Both the position numbers and the translations under genes were made by a program. Shown here in pieces: positions 55,549-63,805 of a DNA stretch of 64,000 bases (positions within the stretch are counted from its first letter, which is position 1; each line of letters starts with the position of its first letter). The notes below the pieces were generated by a model. The model was given only the letters and a program-made list of their open reading frames with translations, had not been told where the DNA came from and searched no databases. Origin of the DNA: Vibrio porteresiae DSM 19223 (GTDB lineage Bacteria > Pseudomonadota > Gammaproteobacteria > Enterobacterales > Vibrionaceae); NCBI RefSeq assembly GCF_024347055.1, contig NZ_AP024895.1:2666001-2730000 (forward strand). The letters run 5' to 3'.

Positions 55549-56450
55549 TGGAAGAAAAGATCTCTATGAATGAGGCTTTAACCTCTTTACAAAAAAGAAA
55601 TAATCTACAACTTGACCAATGGTTGAACCGCCTACCAAACCAACAACAAAGCCTGATTCAGGCGATGCGTTACGGTTTATTACTCGGCGGCAAACGCGCA
55701 CGTCCCTTCCTCGTCTACATTACAGGACAGATGTTAGGCTGCCGTTTAGAAGACCTCGATACGCCAGCATCGGCTATCGAATGTGTTCACGCTTATTCAT
55801 TAATCCATGATGATCTCCCTGCCATGGATGACGATGAATTGCGTCGTGGTCAAGCCACCTGTCACATCAAATTTGATGAAGCGACCGCCATTTTAACCGG
55901 AGATGCTTTGCAAACTCTGGCGTTTACCATTTTAGCTGAAGGCGCTTTATCTAATGACGGTGAACAGCAACGAATTAAAATGATTCAGATGCTTGCAGAA
56001 GCCTCGGGCGCGCAAGGCATGTGTCTTGGTCAAGCATTAGACTTAGCGGCAGAAAACCGCTCAGTTGACCTTGAAGAACTGGAACGCATTCACCGTAATA
56101 AAACCGGCGCTTTGATGCGCTGTGCCATTCGCCTCGGCGCACTTGCTGCCGGAGATAAAGGCGTCGCGGTGTTGCCTCAGTTAGATCGTTATGCCAATGC
56201 GATTGGCTTAGCATTCCAAGTTCAAGATGACATTTTGGATATCATCAGCGATACCCAAACGCTTGGTAAACCGCAAGGATCTGATGAGCAATTACACAAA
56301 AGTACCTATCCAGCCCTACTCGGCTTACAAGGTGCTATGGATAAAGCGCATACTCTGCTAGAAGAAGCGCTTCAAGCATTAGAAGCGATTCCTTATAACA
56401 CTGAGTATCTCGAAGCGTTCGCCCGATACGTTATCGAGCGCAAGAACTAA
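55545..56450 (+). CDS. ispA: Farnesyl diphosphate synthase
   Basis: IspA condenses isopentenyl and dimethylallyl/geranyl diphosphate to farnesyl diphosphate. The 301-residue product has GGKRARPFLVY, the first aspartate-rich motif DDLPAMDDDELRRG and the second one DDILD. ATG 55545 overlaps the xseB stop; ATG 55566 is an alternative start with GGAAGAAAAG upstream. It precedes dxs, which feeds the same pathway. Confidence 0.95.
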   Translation: MMEEKISMNEALTSLQKRNNLQLDQWLNRLPNQQQSLIQAMRYGLLLGGKRARPFLVYITGQMLGCRLEDLDTPASAIECVHAYSLIHDDLPAMDDDELRRGQATCHIKFDEATAILTGDALQTLAFTILAEGALSNDGEQQRIKMIQMLAEASGAQGMCLGQALDLAAENRSVDLEELERIHRNKTGALMRCAIRLGALAAGDKGVAVLPQLDRYANAIGLAFQVQDDILDIISDTQTLGKPQGSDEQLHKSTYPALLGLQGAMDKAHTLLEEALQALEAIPYNTEYLEAFARYVIERKN

Positions 56451-56470
56451 CACTATAAGCGCGCATCACT

Positions 56471-58336
56471 ATGACTCTTGATATTTCAAAGTATCCAACG
56501 TTAGCACTCGTTAACACACCGGAAGATCTACGTAGCCTGCCAAAGGAGGTATTGCCTCAACTTTGCGATGAGCTCCGTGAATTTTTGCTTAACTCCGTTA
56601 GCCAATCCAGTGGTCACTTAGCTTCCGGTCTCGGCACGGTCGAATTAACTGTTGCTCTCCATTACGTTTACGACACACCGAATGATCAACTGATTTGGGA
56701 CGTGGGCCATCAGGCTTACCCGCATAAAATCTTGACTGGTCGTCGTGAACAAATGTCGACTATCCGCCAAAAAGATGGTCTACACCCTTTCCCATGGCGT
56801 GAAGAGAGCGAATATGACACGCTCTCGGTTGGTCACTCGTCTACCTCAATCAGTGCCGCATTAGGCATGGCGATTGCGGCAGAGAAAGAGGGCAATGGTC
56901 GCAAAGTGGTGAGTGTGATTGGTGATGGTGCGATCACCGCTGGGATGGCGTTTGAAGCCATGAACCACGCCGGTGGTATTCATCCTAATATGTTGGTGAT
57001 TCTAAACGACAACGAGATGTCTATCTCTGAAAACGTCGGCGCGCTGAATAATCACCTTGCTCAATTGTTATCCGGTAACTTCTATACCTCTATCCGTGAA
57101 GGTGGTAAGAAGGTGCTTTCGGGTCTACCACCGATCAAAGAGTTGGTGCGTCGTACCGAAGAACACCTGAAAGGTATGGTGGTTCCAGGCACTCTGTTTG
57201 AAGAACTGGGTTTTAACTATATTGGTCCAGTTGATGGTCATGATGTTCTTGAGCTGATCAAAACCATCAAAAACATGCGTGAGCTAAAAGGCCCACAATT
57301 TTTGCATGTGATGACCAAAAAAGGGAAAGGCTACGAACCCGCGGAAAAAGATCCGATTGGTTATCATGGCGTACCGAAATTTGACCCGAATGCTGATTCA
57401 CTGCCTAAGAGCAAATCCACCAGCCCAACCTTCTCCAAAATCTTTGGTGATTTCCTGTGTGATATGGCTGCGCAAGATCCAAAACTACTGGCAATCACTC
57501 CAGCAATGCGCGAAGGCTCAGGCATGGTGCGCTTTTCCAAGGAGTATCCCGAGCAATATTTTGATGTAGCGATTGCCGAGCAACACGCGGTCACCTTAGC
57601 GACGGGCATGGCCATTGGAGGTTATCACCCGATCGTTGCGATTTACTCTACCTTCTTGCAACGTGGTTACGATCAACTGATTCACGATATCGCTATCATG
57701 AATTTGCCAGTGATGTTCGCTATCGACCGCGCAGGTTTAGTGGGTACCGATGGTCAAACTCACCAAGGTGCGTTTGACTTAAGCTTTATGCGCTGCATTC
57801 CGAACATGACCATCATGGCACCAGCCGATGAAAATGAATGTCGCCAAATGCTCTATACCGGTCACTTACACCAAGGGCCAAGTGCCGTGCGTTACCCTCG
57901 CGGTACAGGCATGGGCGTTGAGCTTGAAGCACAGTTGACTGCCTTACCTATCGGTAAAGGCCGCATGCTGCGTCAGGGCGAAAAAGTCGCCATTCTTAAC
58001 TTCGGTACGTTCTTACCAAGCGCGTTAACGGCAGCTGAAGCATTGAATGCGACTGTGGCGGATATGCGTTTTGTTAAGCCACTTGATGAGCAACTGATTC
58101 GCGATTTAGCCGCCTCTCATGATGTGCTGGTAACCATTGAAGAGAATGCAATTGCCGGTGGTGCAGGTGCTGGGGTAATTGAATTTATGATGAAAGAAAA
58201 AATCATCAAACCTGTGCTTAACTTAGGTTTACCAGACGAGTTCGTGGCTCAAGGTACTCAAGAAGAGCTGCATGCTGATTTAGGTTTGGACGCCGCAGGT
58301 ATCGAGCAATCGATTCGCGAGTATCTTGCCCGTTAA
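56471..58336 (+). CDS. dxs: 1-deoxy-D-xylulose-5-phosphate synthase
   Basis: Dxs joins pyruvate and glyceraldehyde 3-phosphate with thiamine diphosphate, the entry step of the methylerythritol phosphate route. The 621-residue protein has the cofactor motif VIGDGAITAGMAFEAMNHAG with LNDNEMSIS, the catalytic region FDVAIAEQHAVTLATGMA and the transketolase C-terminal domain. It ends the xseB-ispA-dxs operon with a strong terminator. Confidence 0.98.
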   Translation: MTLDISKYPTLALVNTPEDLRSLPKEVLPQLCDELREFLLNSVSQSSGHLASGLGTVELTVALHYVYDTPNDQLIWDVGHQAYPHKILTGRREQMSTIRQKDGLHPFPWREESEYDTLSVGHSSTSISAALGMAIAAEKEGNGRKVVSVIGDGAITAGMAFEAMNHAGGIHPNMLVILNDNEMSISENVGALNNHLAQLLSGNFYTSIREGGKKVLSGLPPIKELVRRTEEHLKGMVVPGTLFEELGFNYIGPVDGHDVLELIKTIKNMRELKGPQFLHVMTKKGKGYEPAEKDPIGYHGVPKFDPNADSLPKSKSTSPTFSKIFGDFLCDMAAQDPKLLAITPAMREGSGMVRFSKEYPEQYFDVAIAEQHAVTLATGMAIGGYHPIVAIYSTFLQRGYDQLIHDIAIMNLPVMFAIDRAGLVGTDGQTHQGAFDLSFMRCIPNMTIMAPADENECRQMLYTGHLHQGPSAVRYPRGTGMGVELEAQLTALPIGKGRMLRQGEKVAILNFGTFLPSALTAAEALNATVADMRFVKPLDEQLIRDLAASHDVLVTIEENAIAGGAGAGVIEFMMKEKIIKPVLNLGLPDEFVAQGTQEELHADLGLDAAGIEQSIREYLAR

Positions 58337-58373
58337 GCATCTTGCGAGATAAGCAGTTACTTTACATAATCTT

Positions 58374-58405
58374 ATCGGCCTCAATTTTATTGAGGCCGAT
58401 TTTTT
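58374..58405 (+). terminator. Terminator after dxs
   Basis: ATCGGCCTCAAT and ATTGAGGCCGAT pair, followed by TTTTT. Confidence 0.93.
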
Positions 58406-58481
58406 ATGCCTGAAATATCGCGACTACTGTAACTTCAGTGAGCGCTAGCTTTGATCCTCGAGCATATGGTGGACACCAAAA

Positions 58482-59219
58482 TCATAGCGAACTCGATAAA
58501 TGTGGATTAACCCACTCAAACTCGGTAAACAATCTCAACCACGTCTCATCAAACCCCGCTCGAATCACGGTTTCCGCTTGGGTGTACGGATGGACAAAAC
58601 GCATTTCGCTACAGTGCAGCAATAAGCGATGCACATCGTATTGCTCGCGATATAACCGGTTATGACGACCTTCACCATGGCAGGTATCACCCACAATTGG
58701 GTGTCTTAAGTGTGCCATATGCCGACGCAATTGATGTTTACGCCCAGTCTTAGGTTTGAGCTCGACCATGCCATAACGGGTGGTTGGAAAGCGTCCAGTA
58801 GAATGAGGTACTTCCACTTGAGCCAAAGGGCGATACTCAGTCACTGCCTCTTGCGCTTCTTTATATTGATGCGCTTTTTTGTCAGTAATCTTATCCAACT
58901 CCTCTTTGAGTGGATAATCGAGGATCCCCTCTTCTGCTACCCAACCGCGCACAACGGCATGATACGTTTTTGTCATCGTATGAGACGCAAATAGCGGCAT
59001 CATATCGCGAGCAACTTCGCTCGAAAAACCAAAAATGAGCACACCGGATGTGGGGCGATCAAGGCGATGTAGCGGATACACATGTCGCCCTAATTGGTCG
59101 CGCAAGGTTTGCATAGCAAAGACGGTTTCATGCTTATCCAACCATGAACGGTGTACTAGCATGCCTGCCGGTTTGTTAATCGCGACAAAATAATCATCTT
59201 GGTAAACGATTTCTAGCAT
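58482..59219 (-). CDS. truC: tRNA pseudouridine-65 synthase TruC
   Basis: TruC isomerises U65 in tRNA-Asp and tRNA-Ile1. The 245-residue RluA-family protein has the catalytic aspartate in LHRLDRPTSGVLIF and the C-terminal KTGRKHQLRRHMAHL. Its start overlaps the yqcC stop by 7 nt, the same pairing as in E. coli. Confidence 0.95.
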   Translation of the reverse strand: MLEIVYQDDYFVAINKPAGMLVHRSWLDKHETVFAMQTLRDQLGRHVYPLHRLDRPTSGVLIFGFSSEVARDMMPLFASHTMTKTYHAVVRGWVAEEGILDYPLKEELDKITDKKAHQYKEAQEAVTEYRPLAQVEVPHSTGRFPTTRYGMVELKPKTGRKHQLRRHMAHLRHPIVGDTCHGEGRHNRLYREQYDVHRLLLHCSEMRFVHPYTQAETVIRAGFDETWLRLFTEFEWVNPHLSSSL

Positions 59220-59533
59220 AGGTGACTCGCCTCATCGATAGTACGAATGACACGAATAACAGCGCGAAACTCGGGTTGATCGACCCAAGCTTGCTCAAAA
59301 TAAGGAGTCAATGCGAACCCCGTTGGCACCCATTCAGTTGCGAGTAACTCACTCAGTTTAGGAATGAAAATCCACTGCAGCCATTCATGAGGCTCAAGGG
59401 TATCTAAAGCAAAAGGTTCACTACTTGCCAACGCTTCATCCGAAGGAGCGAAAGATTGCCACACACCTAGGCGCTGCAGCTCATATTCCAGCTCATTCAA
59501 AGCATGTTCTAATTCATTAAAAGACGTTGTCAT
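59213..59533 (-). CDS. yqcC: YqcC family protein
   Basis: The 106-residue helical protein matches the YqcC (DUF446) family, including LEPHEWLQWIFIPKLSELL. Function is unknown. It is first in a two-gene unit with truC. Confidence 0.92.
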   Translation of the reverse strand: MTTSFNELEHALNELEYELQRLGVWQSFAPSDEALASSEPFALDTLEPHEWLQWIFIPKLSELLATEWVPTGFALTPYFEQAWVDQPEFRAVIRVIRTIDEASHLC

Positions 59534-59697
59534 GCACTATTCCATCATCATCTCATGGGGGTTCAAGCGAGGTATTTCCCTCAAAGCAGGCATGGTATGC
59601 AGTTATGGCAAAAATGCAATGGTTGGAGAGTGGTTTGATCAAAAGGAAGTATAGGTTAACATGAGCGCTGCAAAGAAAACTTGGGCCGTTGATTTCC

Positions 59698-60735
59698 ATG
59701 GAAAACCTTCAAACTCTTAGCCAACTGCTTAAAACCAGTGGCAACCACTACAAAGTGTTCGACCTCGGTCGACGTATTCAATGCCTAGATAACGAGCAGT
59801 TTGCTCAAGTAGAACAAGGCTATCAACCGTATCCATTTCCTGTACAACGTACCGCGCAATTAGCCATAGCTTACTGGAACGAGAGTCATCAGCCGTGGAT
59901 TTGGTTTCTCAAGTTTGAACTTGATGAGCGCGGGTTATTGCAACAGGCGCACGTTAGCCAATTCATTCAATATGTGCTTGAAGCGATGGGCTCACGTCTC
60001 ACCAATGAATTGGACGAAGAGCAGCAACAAAAACTGAGCAATAACCCATTCACCTTCAAACCTCATGAAGACAAAATGGCGATGTTTCATAGCTTAATTC
60101 GTGCTCATTTAGGTCTTTCTTGCAGCCAGTATTATGAACATGCTCAGTTCTATTTCACCGGCGGTTTAGGTTGGGATAACTGGCAAACAGTGGGTCTGCA
60201 AGGTATTACCGATATGTGCGCGCGTATCAGCCATGAAAATAACGGTGTGGTATTGAGAAAAGCGCTGCGTCAACTGCCAAACCAGCCACTTTATGCCTTG
60301 CTAGGCGCGTTAGAACACATTGATCTACCAGAGAAATTGGCTGATCGTTTAGTTGAGCTGGCTCAAGACCAGATCGCATCCGATCAACCGGATCTGTTTT
60401 TACTATCGGCATTAGTTCGTTCTCTCGCCGGCGCTCCAGCTCAGCAACTCGAGCAACTGGTCGATGCCTTATTGACTAACCCTACGTTGAGCCACCAAGA
60501 AATTCTTATCGGTATCGCAGGACGTTCTTGGCATGTATTGGCAGAAACAGGACGGGCACAACGCTTTTTACTGCGCTTAGCGCAAACAGGAAATCAAAGC
60601 CTATTTAATCACCTCTTTGCTGATTTGGTGATGTTACCGCCACTGCGCATGATTATTCTGCCGCTGCTGCATTCAAGTCCATCCCCTGAGCTTACGCAAG
60701 CGTTGCTGGAATTGCAGCGACAGACAAAAGGATAA
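59698..60735 (+). CDS. DUF3549 family protein, function unknown
   Basis: The 345-residue cytoplasmic protein matches the DUF3549 family of vibrios and related bacteria (LSQLLKTSGNHYKVFDLGRRI at the start; a helical HEAT-like second half). No catalytic motif is visible. ATG 59698 is chosen over TTG 59689; neither has a good ribosome site. The next gene follows after 5 nt. Confidence 0.8.
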   Translation: MENLQTLSQLLKTSGNHYKVFDLGRRIQCLDNEQFAQVEQGYQPYPFPVQRTAQLAIAYWNESHQPWIWFLKFELDERGLLQQAHVSQFIQYVLEAMGSRLTNELDEEQQQKLSNNPFTFKPHEDKMAMFHSLIRAHLGLSCSQYYEHAQFYFTGGLGWDNWQTVGLQGITDMCARISHENNGVVLRKALRQLPNQPLYALLGALEHIDLPEKLADRLVELAQDQIASDQPDLFLLSALVRSLAGAPAQQLEQLVDALLTNPTLSHQEILIGIAGRSWHVLAETGRAQRFLLRLAQTGNQSLFNHLFADLVMLPPLRMIILPLLHSSPSPELTQALLELQRQTKG

Positions 60736-60740
60736 TTGAG

Positions 60741-61046
60741 ATGGAGCACCTGTTGAATCTACTGTTGGTGTTTTTGGTCTGCTTTGCTTTTTGGCAGCAA
60801 CGCCGCCAATCAGAGATCGCCAAAATGGTGATTCAACGCCAGTGCGATCAACTGCAGCTGCAACTCGTCAGTGTTGCTTTCGGTCGGCACCATCTAAAAA
60901 CGCCACAAGGAGCGTGGCGTTGGCATACGGTGTATTGGTTTGAGTTCTCATCACTAGGTGATGACTGTTATCAAGGTCAGCTCATCATGTATGGTTTTAA
61001 AGCGGGTAAGTTTCACTTACCACCACATCATCTGCCTGATGCATAG
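60741..61046 (+). CDS. DUF3301 family protein with one membrane helix
   Basis: The 101-residue protein has an N-terminal hydrophobic helix (LLNLLLVFLVCFAFW) followed by a charged helix and a small domain (WHTVYWFEFSSLGDDCYQG) of the DUF3301 family. Function is unknown. It is coupled to the DUF3549 gene, and its last 50 bases overlap the converging acetyltransferase gene. Confidence 0.82.
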   Translation: MEHLLNLLLVFLVCFAFWQQRRQSEIAKMVIQRQCDQLQLQLVSVAFGRHHLKTPQGAWRWHTVYWFEFSSLGDDCYQGQLIMYGFKAGKFHLPPHHLPDA

Positions 61047-61527
61047 CAATGCTGCGCCATTCAAAACAGTAGAATGGACCAAAATCATCTTCATCAATTC
61101 CTGCCATAGTAAAGCCGAGTTTGCGCAAAATGGCGATGCTCGCTTCATGGCCTATATTCGCCGTTGCCTTAACGTGGGTCAGATTTAACTGCTGACAAAT
61201 ATGAGGGAAATAGGCTTTTAACGCTTCAGAGGCGAGCCCTTGCCCCCAATAAGCTTTATCAAAAATATAAGCCAGTTCAGCTTGATTATGTAGACCTGTT
61301 TCTACGTAAACATGCCCCATATATTCGCGGTTATAGTTATCTAACACCGCCATGGCATGAATATCAGGATCCCCAATAACACGTTGGAATAATTTACGTG
61401 CTGAGGCGACGGTTTTGGGGCCATTCATTTGCGCGCGGTTTTTAGCACAGCAGTTAAGCATCAGAAATTCAGACTCTAATGCTTCAGTGTAAGGAATCAA
61501 CAGCGTCCTACGTGTCACTATGGTCAC
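60997..61527 (-). CDS. GNAT-family N-acetyltransferase
   Basis: The 176-residue product resembles the RimJ/RimL-type acetyltransferases: a central AELAYIFDKAYWGQGLASEAL segment with the acetyl-CoA-binding QGLASEA, then ATANIGHEASIAILRKLGF. The substrate is not known. I use GTG 61527, with AAGGA 6 nt upstream; TTG 61533 is the longer alternative. Its 3' end overlaps the DUF3301 gene on the other strand. Confidence 0.85.
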   Translation of the reverse strand: MTIVTRRTLLIPYTEALESEFLMLNCCAKNRAQMNGPKTVASARKLFQRVIGDPDIHAMAVLDNYNREYMGHVYVETGLHNQAELAYIFDKAYWGQGLASEALKAYFPHICQQLNLTHVKATANIGHEASIAILRKLGFTMAGIDEDDFGPFYCFEWRSIAMHQADDVVVSETYPL

Positions 61528-61683
61528 GGACAATCCTTGTGAGATACAAACTCAAATAACGAACGTTCCTTTTCAGTAGGGAAAAGGAAAATCATCTGGG
61601 AAGAAATGGATACGTATTTTGTGCCTTCTCCCGGAACAGAGAAGGTACTCAGATCAAAATTTACGCTTTTGATAAAGTGACAA

Positions 61684-62127
61684 TCAAGAAAAGCCCCGAT
61701 ACCAACGTATCGGGGCTTCATTCTTACTCGCAGCAGTCCGGCTACTATTCGTGCTCCATGCATCATCCGTAATAGTGGCATCATCCTTTTGCCTCATCCT
61801 CGCATCGCCATCCTAGCGGTGTCCGAACTATCCTTGATACGATGCATTCCTACATCGTGCTCATCACTTGTTCCTTGAGCGGTGTCCCTTCCATCATCCT
61901 GATGGTTTCCACCTATTCCTTTGGTTGATCCTGAGCAATCCTTGCCAGCCTATGAATCCGTATAAGCTGCAGTATCCAAACTGAATCCTAACCATCCTTG
62001 CAACGGTATATCCTCATACCGTCTCTTCATCCTGAAGACGCCCAACTCCGTGGCGATTTATCCGTGTCAGTTTCCGTCCGACCCCTTCAATCTACCTCTT
62101 TATGGTTCAGAAACAATGCCCTCATAG
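61684..62127 (-). ncRNA. csrB: CsrB-type regulatory RNA (CsrA sponge)
   Basis: The minus-strand transcript contains 27 GGA triplets in about 390 nt, many in hairpin loops, for example CCATCAGGATGATGG (61891-61905) and an ACGGTAT/ATACCGT stem with GAGGAT in its loop (about 62003-62020). CAGGAUG matches the CsrA-binding consensus. It ends in a strong terminator (AAGCCCCGATAC/GTATCGGGGCTT with TTTTC, 61684-61718). CsrB RNAs titrate CsrA and thereby control carbon storage, motility and virulence. yqcC is close by, as in E. coli. The 5' end is estimated from the promoter. Confidence 0.9.
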
Positions 62128-62133
62128 CATAAA

Positions 62134-62161
62134 ATTCTAGCCACTCACACTTACCTGACAA
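62134..62161 (-). promoter_or_regulatory. csrB promoter
   Basis: On the minus strand TTGTCA (62161-62156) and TAGAAT (62139-62134) with 16-nt spacing, placing the start near 62127. Confidence 0.7.
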
Positions 62162-62237
62162 TAAACAACATAAAATCAATATGTTAAATCAATATTGAGA
62201 TAACATCCCCAGCATAAAAAGCCTATTTCTTACGTAA

Positions 62238-62259
62238 CGTGTGAGAGATCTCTCACACG
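62238..62259. promoter_or_regulatory. UvrY/VarA (GacA-type) binding palindrome upstream of csrB
   Basis: A perfect 22-bp palindrome with the core TGTGAGAGATCTCTCACA, about 110 bp upstream of the estimated csrB start. The core is close to the inverted repeat described for UvrY upstream of E. coli csrB (TGTGAGAGATCTCTTACA). Confidence 0.85.
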
Positions 62260-62407
62260 CCATCGCCTATTTTGCTCTTGGGGATTTGACCTAAGGTGAT
62301 GGTGAAGTACACAAACCCCGAACGAGCCTCATCTGCCCATGAGTTAACACTGCATTAAAAAGCGAATTAGGTATAATAAGTGCAGTCGTTTTAGATAAGG
62401 AAACACC

Positions 62408-62710
62408 ATGCTCACCAAAGACGTATCAGATGAACTCAAAGCCATTTTTGCTAGCTTAGATGCGCAAGGCAAAGAACCCAGTGTCGCGTTGGTCAAACAC
62501 CGCCTTAGCACCTCGGTACCCATGCCAGCTCTGATTAACGCCATCCGCAGTTGGAAGAGCCAAGCCAAAGTGCCGAAAGTGGAAGTGGCACAGCCCGAGC
62601 CAGAGATCCAATCTAGCGAACAACGTATCGCGGCATTAGAAACACAAGTCGCAGAACTGATTAATCGTCTTGAAGCATTGGAAACGCAGTTAGCAGGAAA
62701 AGCACAATGA
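62408..62710 (+). CDS. Small protein with helical N-terminus and C-terminal coiled coil
   Basis: The 100-residue protein has a compact N-terminal part (KDVSDELKAIFASLD, EPSVALVKHRLSTSVPM, INAIRSWKSQ) that loosely resembles a helix-turn-helix of the KfrA N-terminal type, a Pro/Glu linker, and a heptad-rich tail (RIAALETQVAELINRLEALE). Function is unknown. AAGGA is positioned before the ATG and the stop overlaps the yaiI start by 4 nt, which supports a real gene. The KfrA likeness is my inference. Confidence 0.8.
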   Translation: MLTKDVSDELKAIFASLDAQGKEPSVALVKHRLSTSVPMPALINAIRSWKSQAKVPKVEVAQPEPEIQSSEQRIAALETQVAELINRLEALETQLAGKAQ

Positions 62711-63156
62711 AAATTTGGGTTGACGCTGATGCATGTCCAAAAGTGATTCGCGAGACACTGGTTCGCGCCGCAGAACGTACCAATTTTGAAACGACCTTCG
62801 TCGCCAACCATCTGGTCCCAGTACCCAAACGCGCTAACATTCGTACCTTACAAGTGATGAGTGGCTTTGATGTGGCAGATAATGAGATTGTCGTGCGGGT
62901 TGAAGCGGGTGACTTAGTGATTACCTCTGATATTCCACTTGCGGCTGATGTGATAGCGAAAGGTGCTCATGCTCTTAGCCCGAGAGGCGAGCTGTTTACG
63001 AAAGAGAATATTGGTGGTCGTCTGAATATCCGTGACTTTATGGATACGATGCGCTCAAGTGGCATTCAAACGGGTGGCCCTGCGGCACTTTCCCAGACTG
63101 AACGTCGCGAATTTGCTAGCCATTTAGACAGAATCATTGCTCGTGCGATGAAATGA
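62707..63156 (+). CDS. yaiI: YaiI/YqxD (UPF0178, DUF188) family protein
   Basis: The 149-residue protein has the family opening IWVDADACPKVIRE and the segments DLVITSDIPLAADVI and SPRGELFTKENIG, with conserved acidic residues like those of PIN-type nucleases. Its biochemical role is not established. ATG overlaps the preceding gene's stop (ATGA), so the two are translated together. Confidence 0.9.
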   Translation: MKIWVDADACPKVIRETLVRAAERTNFETTFVANHLVPVPKRANIRTLQVMSGFDVADNEIVVRVEAGDLVITSDIPLAADVIAKGAHALSPRGELFTKENIGGRLNIRDFMDTMRSSGIQTGGPAALSQTERREFASHLDRIIARAMK

Positions 63157-63187
63157 GTCTAGCCCTCGATAATGGAGGGCAGACTCA
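63154..63187. terminator. Hairpin at the end of yaiI
   Basis: TGAGTCT/AGACTCA and GCCCTC/GAGGGC pair in nested order; the first arm contains the yaiI stop codon. T tracts are weak on both sides. It may serve yaiI and the converging rpmJ2. Confidence 0.5.
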
Positions 63188-63251
63188 CTCGCTTTAAGGC
63201 AAGTCCTGCGCAAAGCTAAAGTCTAAGGTCTTACGTTAGGATCGTTAGAGA

Positions 63252-63377
63252 TTAGCGCTGAACGGCTTTAAAGCGAGGGTTCGTTTTACAAATAACGTAT
63301 AGACGTCCACGACGTTTCACGATTTGGCAATCTGGGTGACGGTTTTTCGCGCTTTTTAGCGAACTTAACACTTTCAT
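63252..63377 (-). CDS. rpmJ2: Ribosomal protein L36, zinc-independent paralogue
   Basis: A 41-residue frame on the minus strand starts MKVLSSLKSAKNRHPDCQ and ends TNPRFKAVQR. This is the YkgO form of L36, which lacks the full zinc-binding set of the primary L36 and replaces it when zinc is scarce. It starts 50 nt after rpmE2 on the same strand, and the Zur box upstream of rpmE2 probably controls both. Confidence 0.93.
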   Translation of the reverse strand: MKVLSSLKSAKNRHPDCQIVKRRGRLYVICKTNPRFKAVQR

Positions 63378-63427
63378 GGTGACTCCGGATAAAATAGCTA
63401 ATATTTTGATTGGTTAGATGGTTGGCG

Positions 63428-63673
63428 TTATTTGAACATACCAAAACGGTCTTTGAATCGAGCGATACGACCTTGTTGAGTCGCCACACGTTGTTTCCCG
63501 GTATAGTACGGATGAGATTCAGATGAAACCTCAATCGTTACATAAGGGTATGTTTCACCTTCAAACTCAATGGTTTGTTTAGTTTGAACAGTCGAACCAA
63601 CCACAAAGTATTTGTCGATGCTGGTATCGTGGAAAACCACTTTACGGTAGTCAGGATGAATACCTTCTTTCAT
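63428..63673 (-). CDS. rpmE2: Ribosomal protein L31 type B, zinc-independent
   Basis: The 81-residue protein (MKEGIHPDYRKVVFHDTS) is the YkgM form of L31. It has no CxxC zinc ribbon, and in zinc starvation it displaces the zinc-bound L31, freeing metal. It is followed by rpmJ2 and preceded by a Zur operator. Confidence 0.96.
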   Translation of the reverse strand: MKEGIHPDYRKVVFHDTSIDKYFVVGSTVQTKQTIEFEGETYPYVTIEVSSESHPYYTGKQRVATQQGRIARFKDRFGMFK

Positions 63674-63694
63674 GTGCGCCTCTTTTCATCTAAT

Positions 63695-63709
63695 TGTTAT
63701 GTTATAACA
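63695..63709. promoter_or_regulatory. Zur operator upstream of rpmE2
   Basis: TGTTATGTTATAACA is close to the palindromic Zur core TGTTATANTATAACA. It lies 22 bp upstream of the rpmE2 start. The gene pair it precedes is a classic Zur target. Confidence 0.85.
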
Positions 63710-63805
63710 TGCTAATTAGAAATCATTATCAACTAGAATTGCAAGCGATTTATACACAAAACTGTGATATTTTTTGCGCTGGTCATTTTTTTACGCTCAG
63801 TTTTT

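Noticed and set aside
61524..61784. 86-codon minus-strand frame before the acetyltransferase gene
   Set aside because: It crosses the csrB terminator and has no protein-like composition.
61741..62080. Regularly spaced short repeats that resemble a CRISPR array or a repeat element
   Set aside because: The repeated unit is only GGA with its flanks inside varying hairpins; there are no constant repeats or spacers of fixed length. It fits CsrB.
62344..62811. 155-codon minus-strand frame
   Set aside because: It is antisense to the small coiled-coil gene and yaiI, which both have ribosome sites and coupled starts.
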